This document shows positions 18,242-27,987 of a DNA stretch of 64,000 nucleotides, piece after piece. Numbering within the stretch: position 1 is the first letter of the stretch; each line of letters starts with the position of its first letter. A program made the translations under genes and the position numbers. Below the pieces are notes generated by a model, which did not search any database, had not been told where the DNA came from, and saw nothing but the letters and a program-made list of their open reading frames with translations. The DNA is from Fodinibius salsisoli (GTDB lineage Bacteria; Bacteroidota; Rhodothermia; Balneolales; Balneolaceae). The DNA lies in the NCBI RefSeq assembly GCF_026229185.1, contig NZ_JAGGJA010000003.1, forward strand, positions 248,001 through 312,000. Direction: 5' to 3'.

Positions 18242-18313
18242 TGAATTGTTGAATGAATATTTATTGATTGAAGTAAACTAAAAAATAAGAGAATTCATTA
18301 ATTCAACAATTCA
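18242..18313 (-). terminator. inverted repeat just after mutL
   Basis: 13-bp perfect arms TGAATTGTTGAAT and ATTCAACAATTCA with a 46-nt, A/T-rich loop, starting 4 bp past the mutL stop. It could act as a weak terminator or mRNA 3' end between mutL and the glycosyltransferase. The long loop makes the role uncertain. Confidence 0.4.
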
Positions 18314-18316
18314 TTC

Positions 18317-20161
18317 TTACCTGAAGCGAGCTTCAATATCTTCAAGAGGTATATATTCTAATGTAGGCTTGTTCAGCGGATCTTTGTAGGGTTCATCGCA
18401 AGCAAATAACTGATCCAGCAAATTCTCCATCTCCATATCGGTAAGCTTCTTGCCTTTTGGAATGGCCGTCTTAGAAGCGAAAGCAATGGCTAATTTCTTG
18501 CGTTCATCAAGCTCTACTTTGCCATCAAGTTCCCGATATTGATGAAGCATGGCCTTTAGCACTGAATGTTCATCTCCGACATCGATATCGGCAGGCACCC
18601 CGCTTATCATTGCCGTATTTCCGCTCAAAAGCTGAACATTAAATCCCATTCGCTTTAAAATGGGATGCAATTCTTCCAAGAGTGAAAAATCAGATGCCGA
18701 AAACTCTATATTCTGTGCAAATAACAGCTGCTGAGTACTTGGAATAGCCTCTTCAGTTGCGCTCAGTGCTTTCTCATATACAATACGCTTGTGGGCCGCA
18801 TACTGGTCAATCATGCACAATCCAGAACGCGTCTGAGTAAGAATATAGCAATTATGCAGCTGCCAAAACCCTCGTTCCCCCATACGCTCCGGAGGGGTAT
18901 CTTTGCCTCCCTGCTCTTCCTGTTTGCGACGTTCAGACTGTTCATCAAAACTATACAGCTGGCGAGAAAACCCTTGTCCCTCCCCCTTGGGCTTAGACTT
19001 GGACTGGTCAAAATTGATGCGAGAAGGAAATTTTACCGGTTTTTTCTTAGGAGTGGATTTTTGCGTTGTTCCCCCGAAACTAAAGTCCGAAGAAAATCCA
19101 CCGGATCGCGAGCTCCTACCTTGAGAGGTCGGAACCTCAGGAACTAAAAACTGTTCATTGAGTGCTTTTTTAACCACCGATTTTGTCAACTTGATCACCC
19201 CTCGCTCATCCTCAAACTTTACCTCCTCTTTAGCCGGGTGAACGTTTACATCCACCTGGGAAGGGTCAACGCTTAGGAAAATAGCATAAAAGGGATATTC
19301 CTTTTCTCCGGTCCAGGTATCGTAAATATTTAGTATGACGTGCGTAAGATAGCGATGCTGAAAAGGCCGACCATTAACAAAGAGAAACTGCTCGCCCCGG
19401 CTTCTTTTGGTCAATTTGGGATCCGCTAATATGCCGCGTACCGAAAGATAGCTGGTTTCCTCTTCAAACTCGATAAGGCTGGCTTTGTAGCTTTTTCCAA
19501 ACATCTGGGCCACACGCTCTTTCAGCGGCTGCTCGGCAGGCAAGTCATAAATTGAGTCGGTATCAGCAATCAGTTCAAAACCAAGCTCCGGATTAGCCAA
19601 CGCAGCCTGTTGAACGGTCTTCAGGATATGGCGAAATTCTGTTGCGTCGGTCTTTAAAAACTGGCGGCGGGCACGCACATTATAAAACAGGTTTCGGATG
19701 GCTACCGACGTCCCTATATCAACAGCGGCAGGTTCAAACGATTTCTCCTTTCCACCCCAGATCTCATATTTATACCCCATGTCATCACCGGGACGCTTCG
19801 TCTTAAGCGTAACTTGCGCTACTGAAGCGATAGAAGCCATCGCCTCTCCCCGAAAGCCAAGGGTTCTTACACGGAACAGATCATCCATGTCATGAATCTT
19901 GGAGGTTGCATGCTGCTTAAAGCAGAGCCGTAGATCTTCCTTCCCCATCCCGCAGCCATTATCCACGACTTGGATAAGCGTGCGTCCGGCATTCTGAATA
20001 ATAATTTTGAGCTGGTTTGCTCCTGCATCGATGGCATTATCCAGCAACTCCTTGACCACTGAGCTGGGTCGTTGGATGACTTCGCCGGCAGCAATTTTGT
20101 TTGAGATTTCGGGAGGCAGCTCGTGTATAATCGAATCTTGGGAATCCGTTTCCTGAGTCAA
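18317..20161 (-). CDS. mutL: DNA mismatch repair protein MutL, endonuclease motifs degenerate
   Basis: 614 residues. The GHKL ATPase is intact: IAAGEVIQRPSSVVKELLDN, DNGCGM, TLGFRGEA and NVHPAKEEVKF. A low-complexity linker (about 340-430) leads to the C-terminal dimerisation domain. In endonuclease-type MutL that domain has DQHAxxExxxxE, ACR and CPHGRP; here they read DQYAAHKRIVYE (452-463), ASKTAI and DPLNKP (594-599), so the metal-ligand His, Glu and Cys residues are replaced. The protein should still couple MutS to downstream steps but may not nick DNA itself. It is followed by a queuosine-mannosyltransferase-like gene. Confidence 0.96.
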   Translation of the reverse strand: MTQETDSQDSIIHELPPEISNKIAAGEVIQRPSSVVKELLDNAIDAGANQLKIIIQNAGRTLIQVVDNGCGMGKEDLRLCFKQHATSKIHDMDDLFRVRTLGFRGEAMASIASVAQVTLKTKRPGDDMGYKYEIWGGKEKSFEPAAVDIGTSVAIRNLFYNVRARRQFLKTDATEFRHILKTVQQAALANPELGFELIADTDSIYDLPAEQPLKERVAQMFGKSYKASLIEFEEETSYLSVRGILADPKLTKRSRGEQFLFVNGRPFQHRYLTHVILNIYDTWTGEKEYPFYAIFLSVDPSQVDVNVHPAKEEVKFEDERGVIKLTKSVVKKALNEQFLVPEVPTSQGRSSRSGGFSSDFSFGGTTQKSTPKKKPVKFPSRINFDQSKSKPKGEGQGFSRQLYSFDEQSERRKQEEQGGKDTPPERMGERGFWQLHNCYILTQTRSGLCMIDQYAAHKRIVYEKALSATEEAIPSTQQLLFAQNIEFSASDFSLLEELHPILKRMGFNVQLLSGNTAMISGVPADIDVGDEHSVLKAMLHQYRELDGKVELDERKKLAIAFASKTAIPKGKKLTDMEMENLLDQLFACDEPYKDPLNKPTLEYIPLEDIEARFR

Positions 20162-20256
20162 AGTACGTACTTATTTTCGATTTTGCATTATTCTTCCACA
20201 GCATCGAGCAGTTTAGGGTACCCATGCTGATTAATCATCGGATACGAAGATAAAAC

Positions 20257-20457
20257 TTATAGCAGATACATGATATACAAGATCATTGACAAGCCCAGCG
20301 CATACATCAATACCGATCGCCCTTGATGATATTTTTTGTGGCTTCTTCTAATCTTCATTCGCTCCTTTCTGCTCTTATCTTCTTCAGGATTATAATGGCG
20401 AAAAGGGTAATTAAATTTTCTGGGTTTGGGGCGATGCCCGAACATTGGTTTAATCAT
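20257..20457 (-). CDS. small basic protein with C-terminal membrane helix
   Basis: 66 residues. A positively charged, His/Arg/Lys-rich N-terminal half (including FGHRPKPRKFNYPFRHYNP) is followed by a single hydrophobic helix at the very C-terminus (about 49-66). An AAAGGAAG ribosome-binding-like stretch precedes the ATG at a good distance. The P-R-K-F-x-Y-x-P-R-x-Y-N-P pattern resembles a small uncharacterised protein I associate with Bacteroidota, placed upstream of mutL here. Tail-anchored membrane protein is the most I can say; no function is assigned. Confidence 0.7.
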   Translation of the reverse strand: MIKPMFGHRPKPRKFNYPFRHYNPEEDKSRKERMKIRRSHKKYHQGRSVLMYALGLSMILYIMYLL

Positions 20458-20627
20458 GGCAGCTTCCTTTCATAATAGATAGAAGTTTTCCATTAGCTGA
20501 TATTAATATAACCAGAATATTCATCAAAATGCAGTCATTTCACAGGCTGGTATTTTGGCATGCACCTGCGATTTTTTTTTGGTATACTTAAAGGCAAATT
20601 TAATTCAAATATATTGCTGAGATTCTC

Positions 20628-21875
20628 ATGAGTTATGACAAGATTACGCCCCCGGAAAAGGGCACCAAAGTTGAAAAAAAGTCCGATGGTTCACTAAAAA
20701 TAGGTGATGATCCGATTATTCCATTTATTGAGGGTGATGGTATTGGCATCGATATTACGCCGGTCATGCGCAATGTTATTGATAGTGCGGTCGAAAAAGC
20801 CTATGACGGTCAAAAAGAAATTAACTGGTTTGAAATTTATGCCGGCGAAAAGGCCGTCGACTTCTATGGTGATGGAGAGTGGTTGCCAGAAGACACCTTA
20901 AATGCCATTGAAGAATATAAAATTGCTATTAAGGGCCCTCTTACAACGCCCGTAGGTGGAGGAATTCGTTCACTGAATGTAGCTATTCGTCAGAAAAAAG
21001 ATCTTTATGCTTGTGTTCGCCCGGTAAAATATTACCAAGGCACCCCAAGTCCGGTTAAGCATCCCGAGAAAACAGATATGGTTATCTTCCGGGAAAATAC
21101 CGAAGACATTTACGCTGGTATTGAATATCAAACAGGCACTGAAGAGAATGAGAAGCTTAAGAACTTCTTGATTAATGAAATGGGAGTCGATCAGATTCGA
21201 TTCCCGGATACTACTTCCCTGGGTATTAAGCCTATTTCTACTGAAGGCACGAAACGCCTGGTCCGTTCAGCTATCGATTATGCTCTCGAAACCGGCCAAG
21301 ACAGCGTTACGCTGGTTCATAAGGGTAATATTATGAAATTTACCGAAGGTAGCTTTAAGGAATGGGGCTATGAAGTTGCTCGTGAAGAATATGATGCCGA
21401 AGTTATTGGTGAAGGTCCCTGGTGCAAGCTTCCAAATGGTCTCGTTGTAAAAGACGTCATTGCTGATGCCTTCTTGCAACAGATCCTGACGCGTCCCGAT
21501 GAGTATGATGTTATAGCCACCATGAACCTGAACGGTGACTATATTTCAGATGCTCTTGCTGCCTGTGTGGGTGGAATTGGAATTGCGCCCGGTGCAAACA
21601 TCAATTATAACACTGGTCTTGCTGTTTTTGAAGCTACGCACGGTACGGCACCCAAGTATACCGGACAAGACAAAGTAAATCCGGGATCTCTGATCCTTTC
21701 TGCGGTTATTATGCTCCGATACATGGGCTGGAATGAAGCCGCTGACTTGGTCGAGAAAGGCATTGAGGCTTCCATTAATCAGAAGCAAGTAACCTATGAC
21801 TTTGAACGCCTGATGGAAGGTGCTACCCTTCTGAAGTGTTCGGAATTCGGTGAGAAAATCGTAGAGAATATGTAA
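20628..21875 (+). CDS. icd: isocitrate dehydrogenase (NADP+), E. coli type
   Basis: 415 residues, full length. It converts isocitrate to 2-oxoglutarate in the TCA cycle. Seen motifs: [28 protein letters not shown] (with the substrate-binding serine that AceK phosphorylates in enterics), [24 protein letters not shown] and [18 protein letters not shown], where K-Y marks NADP preference. It stands alone on the plus strand with a strong terminator after it. Divergent from the small membrane protein gene at 20457. Confidence 0.97.
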   Translation: MSYDKITPPEKGTKVEKKSDGSLKIGDDPIIPFIEGDGIGIDITPVMRNVIDSAVEKAYDGQKEINWFEIYAGEKAVDFYGDGEWLPEDTLNAIEEYKIAIKGPLTTPVGGGIRSLNVAIRQKKDLYACVRPVKYYQGTPSPVKHPEKTDMVIFRENTEDIYAGIEYQTGTEENEKLKNFLINEMGVDQIRFPDTTSLGIKPISTEGTKRLVRSAIDYALETGQDSVTLVHKGNIMKFTEGSFKEWGYEVAREEYDAEVIGEGPWCKLPNGLVVKDVIADAFLQQILTRPDEYDVIATMNLNGDYISDALAACVGGIGIAPGANINYNTGLAVFEATHGTAPKYTGQDKVNPGSLILSAVIMLRYMGWNEAADLVEKGIEASINQKQVTYDFERLMEGATLLKCSEFGEKIVENM

Positions 21876-21906
21876 TTCTTTCTCTCGTTTCTTCTCCACT
21901 TTTTCA

Positions 21907-21943
21907 AAATCCGCAGCGTCCAAAAGGCGTTGCGGATTTTTTT
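21907..21943 (+). terminator. Rho-independent terminator of icd
   Basis: 12-bp stem AAATCCGCAGCG/CGTTGCGGATTT (one G-U pair), 9-nt loop, followed by a run of seven T. It starts 32 bp after the icd stop codon. Confidence 0.93.
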
Positions 21944-21950
21944 ATTCCTA

Positions 21951-22009
21951 TGAGACTTCGCAAAACCTCATTCTGTCAAAAACTCCGAAAAGGTTGCAAA
22001 CCCTTTCGG
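21951..22009. repeat. two TTTGCAAA-type palindromes in tandem
   Basis: TGAGACTTCGCAAAACCTCA (21951-21970) and a 25-bp imperfect palindrome at 21985-22009 (CCGAAAAGGTTG on one side, CAAACCCTTTCGG on the other). Both are centred on a TTGCAA-like core, like 16785-16806. They sit between the two terminators of convergent genes. Confidence 0.55.
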
Positions 22010-22086
22010 TCTTTAGAGTCATTCAAACTATTTCAATTTTAAAGAGGAAAAATAAACCTTTTATCTGAGAGCTTGACATAGATAGA

Positions 22087-22119
22087 AAACCCGCAAAGAA
22101 TTGGAACCTTTGCGGGTTT
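22087..22119 (-). terminator. terminator-like hairpin after the Oar-like receptor gene
   Basis: 12-bp perfect stem AAACCCGCAAAG/CTTTGCGGGTTT with a 9-nt loop, 36 bp past the receptor's stop codon. Read on the minus strand it is followed by TTTTCT, a short U-run. It may act in both directions since icd converges here. Confidence 0.8.
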
Positions 22120-22154
22120 ATAAATCCACCTAAAATAAAGAGAGCAATCAGGCC

Positions 22155-25100
22155 TTAGTTAAAGGAGTATCGAAGGCCAAACTGTACTCGCCAACGAGAT
22201 TCCAATCCAAATGTATTGACATAAGTATTATTTAAACTGGGATCAAAGCTGTAAACGGGTCCCTCGCTTGGATCAGCCACATTAATACCAACAGGCTGAC
22301 TGTTCGTCGGATCTTTCCGGACACCCCATTCTGAATTGAGCAGGTTGCCAATATTAAGAACATCAATACTGAATTCAATGGAGTTGTTGCCGAGATTCAG
22401 TTTCTGAAGCACTCGCAGATCATACTGACTGTACCACGGACTCAATACCGCATACTTTTCGGCATATTGCCCCCTTCGGCTGCTTAAGTAGTCGTCTTGG
22501 GCAATAAATTCACTGAATGCCTGGCGCTGAGCCTCCTGCTCTTGCCCGCTCCCCGTAAAGGAATAGGTCTGGAGCTCAGACTCTGTAGGAATGTAAATCA
22601 GATCATTCAACCCAGAACCGTCACCGTTTGCATCGCCGGAGTAGGTATAACTGAATCGTCCGCCCTTGGCATATTCAAAGAAGAGCGAGAAGGTAGTAGC
22701 CCATCGGCTGTCCTGCCCATAGCGAAAGGTTTTATTGGCCGTCCCTACAAAACGATGCTTGTTGCCATAAAGCGATGGGGATAGGTTCGGCGTATTTACA
22801 TTTCCAAGCGCCGGATTTCTTGCAAAAGCATCACTTGAAATTTCAGCTTCAATAGAATTTACATCCTGCGCATCCAGGTAGTTATAGGCCAGCGAAGTAA
22901 AGAAGTTTTCACCAAATCGCTTTTTGACCTCTACCGTCCAGTTAAAACTCCGTCCTTTATCCGTATTTGTGAAGACGTAGGCATTTTGAGCAGGTCCCCC
23001 GAATGCTCCTACCTGGTTACCATTCGGATCTTCGGCATAGTCATCAGTTGTGTAATAGGCCCTGTTATCAACCCCGTTTAAGGTGCCGGATGGCGGTTTT
23101 AATCCAAAGTTCTTAACCAGCACACCATTTACATCTTTGGTAAAGATGAAATCTGAGGAAAGTAACCAGCCGCCCTTAAATCGCTTTTCAACACCTATGT
23201 TTGAGCGCCAAACCTGGGGAAATTGGAAATCAGGGTCCGTGACCTGGTAAAATGAAAATCCTGTATTAGCAACCTGGTTGCCCACCCAAACAAATGGGAA
23301 GCGCCCTGTGAAGAGGCCTGATCCACCTCGAAGCTGTAGTGTCTGATTGCCCATGGGATTCCAGTTAAAACCAATACGTGGCGAAAGAATAGGCGTCTGC
23401 TCGGGAAGCTCTGTACTACTGAATTGCACCGGATTTCCATCCTCATCGTAGTAGGTTAAATCAGGAGCATAGGTGCCGCCTTCATCCAGGGTGCCCCCCT
23501 TTCGTTCAATATTCTCCCGGATCTTTTCTTTTGTATTAAAGTAGAGCGGCATATCCACGCGCAATCCATAGGTAAAGGTAAAGTCGTTGTTTATGGTCCA
23601 CTTATCCTGTGCATAAATGGCCCATTGACCGACGTTCGTCTCAGCCAGCGCCCAGCTGTCATTAGCATTATTATTATCAAAAACCTGTTGAGCATTTTCG
23701 ACTGCAGCATCAAGCCCACCGGAATTAACCAGATCTACGAAGTTTTCCATTGGGATACCTGCCCCGGAAAATACTCCACCCGGTTGCCCGATGTAGTACG
23801 CCCCAAGGTTAAAAGAGTTATCAAATTTGAAGGCTTCGAATGATGTACCTATGGTGATGGTATGGTCCCCTGCAAAAATGTCGAAATTGTTGGTCACCTG
23901 GTATACCTTCTGGTCGAGACGATTGTGGATAGAAAACGGCTCGTGTCCTGCAACGATATATCTGATACCATTTTTTGAAATGTTAACCGTGGGGAAAGGC
24001 GAACTAAAGGGATCCCGGCTGTCATCAAAATGGGTATACCCTACCTGCAGCTTATTCGAAAACTTATTACCAAGCAGTGACCGTAATTCTACGATACCGG
24101 ACTGTATCTTATTATTGATACGGTAGCCGGAATTATGAAACTGTAGTGTGGTCTGATCCGGTCCGCGACGGCCAATAGCCGAGGGATGTGCATTCTGCTC
24201 CCGAAAAGCATCCAGAAAGTTATAAGTAGCCGTTAAAGAGTGATTGTTATTGATGTTCCAATCGAGCTTAAAAATACCCTTGTTGTTATCAGTATCGTGC
24301 GAATAGCGTTCATAGGCGCCGGTACTGTATCCGTAACGATCGGCCAGTGCATTACTAACGGTCATCAGATCCTCTTCTTCTACCCGCGAAACATTGCCCC
24401 CGGATCGACTGGAATTATTGGCCAGGAAGTTACTTCCAAGGTCATCACGAAGATCAAGTTCAAAGTTGGCAAAGAAAAAGAGCTTATCTTTGATAATAGG
24501 TCCACCCAGGCTTAATCCCGTCTGGAACTGTGTAAGATCCGGCACAAAGATATCATTTCCTTCCACTTTGGATCCGGTAAAATCCTCATTTCGGTAGAAC
24601 CCAAACACCGATCCCTTAAACGTATTGGTTCCACTCTTGGTAACGGCATTGACGGCAGCACCGGTAAAACCAGCCTGTGTGACGTCATAGGGAGCTACCG
24701 ACACCTGAATCTGATCGATGGCATCCAGCGAGATGGGCTGAGCGTTGGACTGTCCCCCGGGCGTAGCGGCATCTAATCCAAAGGGATTATTAAAGATAGA
24801 GCCATCCAGCGAAAAGTTATTAAACTGGTCATTACGTCCGGCAAAGGAATTCCCATCCGAAGAAGGCGCCAGCCGGTAGATGTCTTCTGCAGAGCGGGTT
24901 ATAGTTGGTAACTGCTGAATTTCCGCATTGTCAATGGTAGTAGCAGCCCCGGTACGGCTTTCGTTGATATCCTCATCCCCTCCTGCCGTAACGACGACTT
25001 CGTCAAGACCTTCGACGTTTTCTGCCAGCTGAAAATTTACGGTTTGGGTTTTGCCCAGTGATAAGGTGATATCTCCCTGGACTTGTTTTTCGAAACCGAT

Positions 25101-25367
25101 GAAGGTTGCGGTAACGGTATAAGGCCCTCCAATACGAAGATTGGGCAGGGTAAATCGCCCGTTAGAACGAGTGGATACGCCCCTTTGTGTGCCCGACGGC
25201 TCATGTACCACAATTATATTTGCACCTGCTAACGGCTCTCCACTTTCATCAGTCACCTGCCCTTCGATGGAGGCAGTGGTAACCTGTGCATAACTTGTGT
25301 TAACTGTTAGTAGGGTACACAAACAGATTAACACAGCTCCTATTACTGCTTGTAACAATTTGGCCAT
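22155..25367 (-). CDS. Oar-like TonB-dependent receptor with carboxypeptidase-regulatory domain
   Basis: 1070 residues. A signal peptide (about 1-27, ending SYAQ) precedes a carboxypeptidase-regulatory-like domain (about 32-120, SIEGQVTDESGEPLAGANI), a plug with DINESRTGAATTIDNAEI and SLDGSIFNNPFG, then a long barrel ending in GLRYSFN. The SGTNTFKGSVFGFYRNEDFTG segment is typical of Oar/OmpA-related TonB receptors, which transport or secrete large ligands rather than act as SusC partners. The substrate is unknown. Its 5' region holds the 22-bp periodic repeat at 25644-25744, and a terminator-like hairpin follows the gene. Confidence 0.93.
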   Translation of the reverse strand: MAKLLQAVIGAVLICLCTLLTVNTSYAQVTTASIEGQVTDESGEPLAGANIIVVHEPSGTQRGVSTRSNGRFTLPNLRIGGPYTVTATFIGFEKQVQGDITLSLGKTQTVNFQLAENVEGLDEVVVTAGGDEDINESRTGAATTIDNAEIQQLPTITRSAEDIYRLAPSSDGNSFAGRNDQFNNFSLDGSIFNNPFGLDAATPGGQSNAQPISLDAIDQIQVSVAPYDVTQAGFTGAAVNAVTKSGTNTFKGSVFGFYRNEDFTGSKVEGNDIFVPDLTQFQTGLSLGGPIIKDKLFFFANFELDLRDDLGSNFLANNSSRSGGNVSRVEEEDLMTVSNALADRYGYSTGAYERYSHDTDNNKGIFKLDWNINNNHSLTATYNFLDAFREQNAHPSAIGRRGPDQTTLQFHNSGYRINNKIQSGIVELRSLLGNKFSNKLQVGYTHFDDSRDPFSSPFPTVNISKNGIRYIVAGHEPFSIHNRLDQKVYQVTNNFDIFAGDHTITIGTSFEAFKFDNSFNLGAYYIGQPGGVFSGAGIPMENFVDLVNSGGLDAAVENAQQVFDNNNANDSWALAETNVGQWAIYAQDKWTINNDFTFTYGLRVDMPLYFNTKEKIRENIERKGGTLDEGGTYAPDLTYYDEDGNPVQFSSTELPEQTPILSPRIGFNWNPMGNQTLQLRGGSGLFTGRFPFVWVGNQVANTGFSFYQVTDPDFQFPQVWRSNIGVEKRFKGGWLLSSDFIFTKDVNGVLVKNFGLKPPSGTLNGVDNRAYYTTDDYAEDPNGNQVGAFGGPAQNAYVFTNTDKGRSFNWTVEVKKRFGENFFTSLAYNYLDAQDVNSIEAEISSDAFARNPALGNVNTPNLSPSLYGNKHRFVGTANKTFRYGQDSRWATTFSLFFEYAKGGRFSYTYSGDANGDGSGLNDLIYIPTESELQTYSFTGSGQEQEAQRQAFSEFIAQDDYLSSRRGQYAEKYAVLSPWYSQYDLRVLQKLNLGNNSIEFSIDVLNIGNLLNSEWGVRKDPTNSQPVGINVADPSEGPVYSFDPSLNNTYVNTFGLESRWRVQFGLRYSFN

Positions 25368-25969
25368 ATTTTCTACACTTTTTAATTATATGATTACAAT
25401 TCATTAAAAGTTATTTAAATTTTGGGTAAATAAGTAGTCAAGGCATTCATAAGTTATATTCAGTGGAGATCACTTTAGTAAGGGGAGCACTTTGAAGCAA
25501 ATTCCTGTTGTCTAAATCCATACAAGCTTCAAGCTTAATTCGGTTTGAGATCCCCCGACAACATGGTATAGTTAAATTCTCTCAATAAGATCAACAGGTT
25601 GCATGCGCTCCCCCATTCTATTTGTTATATGGATTGGTCTGATATCCTTACTGTTTGTACCAATAATCCTTACTGTTTCCGCGGTACATCCTTACTGTTT
25701 CCGCGGTACATCCTTACTGTTTCTACACCATAAACAGTAAGGATTTTCGAATAAGGTACGGGGAGCCCGGCTGATTGCTAAGTGATTGAACACATTATTT
25801 CCTCTTTTAAGGAAACCTATGCCTGGGCTTAAAATATTGAAAGGAAGGTAAGTCGCCTTGTATATTCTATAATAGTGCGAACTTTTACTTGCACCATTGA
25901 TAGCAACAAAGCCAAAAGGCAGGACTCATGATCAAATTGAATAAGCTTTATAAAGAAACAGCAGTTGTA
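25368..25969. other. intergenic region with periodic repeat
   Basis: 602 bp between the LPP20-like lipoprotein gene and the Oar-like receptor, both on the minus strand. Apart from the array at 25644-25744 I see no gene or RNA. The receptor's promoter must lie here. Confidence 0.6.
25644..25744. repeat. 22-bp-period array of ATCCTTACTGTTT, last copy inverted
   Basis: Copies start at 25644, 25666, 25688 and 25710, each exactly 22 bp apart; the middle two units are identical over the full 22 bp (core plus CCGCGGTAC). A fifth copy, AAACAGTAAGGAT, begins at 25732, again 22 bp on, but inverted. The last two form a perfect 13-bp hairpin with a 9-nt loop followed by TTTT. The array is about 280 bp upstream of the receptor start. 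A regulator-binding array or a multi-state RNA hairpin are the two readings. Confidence 0.85.
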
Positions 25970-26533
25970 TTAAAAGCTGGAAAAAGCATCAGAGTTTACC
26001 AAGCTATTCCACGCCTCCTGGTGAGCGGATAACTGCTCCCCCATTCGTTCAATAAGCTCAGCCCGGTCTGCCTGAACTTCGGCAAACCCCAAAGAACTGG
26101 ATTGCCCTTCTACGCCTTGGGTATTGGTTTGACTGCTATTAGCCACCTCATTAACAACACGGTCCGCTTTACGAAGAGCAATCAAAAAGCCCGGCGTATC
26201 AAGTCCCGAGTCACTTCCCAGCTCTTTAAGAGCATCGTTGCGGACGGATTCAAGCCGGTTTGAAACGGACTGCCTAAGCAAAACACTGGCCCGTTCTACG
26301 GCCTTAGATACCGCTGAAACCGAATCGGGGCCAATAGCAGTGGCATAACTACTGATTGTTGAACCTTCAAAAGCTACTTCTTCCTTATTAAACCATGTGG
26401 GTGTTGACTGAGACTCCGCAGAAACATCATTTTGGGCATTGGCAGAGGGAGAAACCGTTTGTGATGTGCTTGAACATCCTGCAAAAGCACTTGCAACTAC
26501 GATGATTGTAAGTAAAGAAAATAAGCGGTTCAT
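25970..26533 (-). CDS. LPP20-like lipoprotein
   Basis: 187 residues. A lipoprotein signal ends in ASAFAGCSS. The mature part has PTWFNKEEV, then SSYATAIGPDSVSAVSKAVERAS, the 'P-x-W-F ... Y-A-x-G ... A' arrangement of LPP20-family outer membrane lipoproteins. The remainder is predicted helical and rich in Ser, Asn and Gln. No function is established for most members. It stands alone downstream of htrA, with about 260 bp between them. Confidence 0.7.
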   Translation of the reverse strand: MNRLFSLLTIIVVASAFAGCSSTSQTVSPSANAQNDVSAESQSTPTWFNKEEVAFEGSTISSYATAIGPDSVSAVSKAVERASVLLRQSVSNRLESVRNDALKELGSDSGLDTPGFLIALRKADRVVNEVANSSQTNTQGVEGQSSSLGFAEVQADRAELIERMGEQLSAHQEAWNSLVNSDAFSSF

Positions 26534-26796
26534 AAATCTATATAGTTTCCTGTTTAATATTTATTCTGGATATCAGATAACCTTAAAATTCTTCTAAAGA
26601 TCAGCGGATCATTACTTAAAGAAAAAGCTATGTCGTGGCATTGTACTTATAATGAAGCGGGCATATTCAACCTTCTTCTCATCAATGATAATGAGTCCCG
26701 GGAAAGATCCTTTAAAGAATACATACTTTCAACTGTCGTATGTGTTCCGCGCTCACTTTGGGAAAGGTGTATTTCTCTACCTTAGAGCAACTCCTT

Positions 26797-27987
26797 TTAT
26801 TGATTTTCGGAGGAATTTACCGTCTCCAGTTTCCCAAGCTTTAAAGTTTTGGACAATTCCTCTCCGTCTCGCCAAATTTTAAGAGATACCCTATCACCAG
26901 GATGCAAAACGGCAATCTTCTGTTGCAACTGGTTAGATTTGTTCACGACCTGTCCGTTAACACTTAAGATAACATCGCTGCTTTGCAGTCCTGCCTCGGC
27001 TGCCGCTCCACCAGATGATATATTCGTGATGAGCACACCTTTAATTTGATCCATCTCCAACTCTTCAGCAAGGTTAGCATCAACCGTTCGGATAACGACC
27101 CCCAATAATGCCCGATGCACCTCGCCATATTCAATAAGATCGCTGGCTACCTTCATTGCAAGGTTAGAAGGGGCCGCAAATCCATATCCCTGATAGCTTC
27201 CACTCAAGGAGGCGATAGCGGTGTTTACCCCAATAAGTTCTCCACTGGTATTCACCAAGGGTCCCCCGCTGTTCCCCTTATTGATGGCGGCATCCGTCTG
27301 TATAAAACTTTCCACCCGCATCTGATCTCGTATAATCTGCATATCGCGACCTAAGGCGCTTACAATACCCGCTGTTACCGTTGAGCGCAACCGGAAAGGA
27401 TTGCCAATAGCCAATACCCACTCGCCCACTTCTACATTATTAGAGTTGCCAATAGTGATAGCCGGCAAATTTTGTGCATCTATTTTCATGACAGCCAAAT
27501 CGGTGGTTGGATCTTGCCCTACAATACGTGCCGAATAAGTCCGGCGGTCATTTAGGGTCACTTCAATACCATCCTCCGTGGCGCCGTCAATTACGTGGTT
27601 GTTTGTCAGGATGTATCCATCGCTGCTAATGATAATGCCCGAACCTACCGTCCGTGCCCGACGTGGAAAAATATGTCCCCAGAAATCCTCCTCTTCCTGA
27701 TGAATATCATCCTCCGGCATGTCCTCTTGAGAAAAGGGGACTTCTGATTCTATATATACCACCGTGGGATTTACCCGGTTGGCGATTTCTTTGAAAAGAA
27801 AACGGTCATCCAGCTGTTGTAATTCTTTATCGGTGAAAATAGGCCGGGCGCTATGTTTTATTTCTGTAACTTTTACATCTGCCCGATCATCAACCCGATC
27901 TTGCTGATAAAAAGCGAATAAAGTTCCCACTAAAATACCAATGAGCAATAATAATATGCCTGAAAGATATCGGTCCCGTGTCCTCAT
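26797..27987 (-). CDS. HtrA/DegP-like serine protease with one PDZ domain
   Basis: 396 residues. An N-terminal membrane anchor (about 8-28) is followed by a trypsin-like domain with the triad His131 (TNNHVID), Asp163 (TTDLAVM) and Ser240 (GNSGGPL). One PDZ domain covers about 290-385 (GVLITNISSGGAAAEAGLQ). It degrades or refolds damaged envelope proteins in the periplasm; anchoring suggests a DegS/HhoA-like arrangement, though DegS-type signalling is not shown. The first 4 bp overlap the end of recO (ATGA), so the two are translated as a unit. Confidence 0.95.
   Translation of the reverse strand: MRTRDRYLSGILLLLIGILVGTLFAFYQQDRVDDRADVKVTEIKHSARPIFTDKELQQLDDRFLFKEIANRVNPTVVYIESEVPFSQEDMPEDDIHQEEEDFWGHIFPRRARTVGSGIIISSDGYILTNNHVIDGATEDGIEVTLNDRRTYSARIVGQDPTTDLAVMKIDAQNLPAITIGNSNNVEVGEWVLAIGNPFRLRSTVTAGIVSALGRDMQIIRDQMRVESFIQTDAAINKGNSGGPLVNTSGELIGVNTAIASLSGSYQGYGFAAPSNLAMKVASDLIEYGEVHRALLGVVIRTVDANLAEELEMDQIKGVLITNISSGGAAAEAGLQSSDVILSVNGQVVNKSNQLQQKIAVLHPGDRVSLKIWRDGEELSKTLKLGKLETVNSSENQ

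Noticed and set aside
25644-25744. CRISPR array
   Set aside because: Repeat units of 22 bp without unique spacers, one copy inverted, no cas genes in the window.
26652-26882. 76-codon plus-strand frame at the htrA end
   Set aside because: It overlaps the conserved C-terminus of the protease and shows no family pattern.
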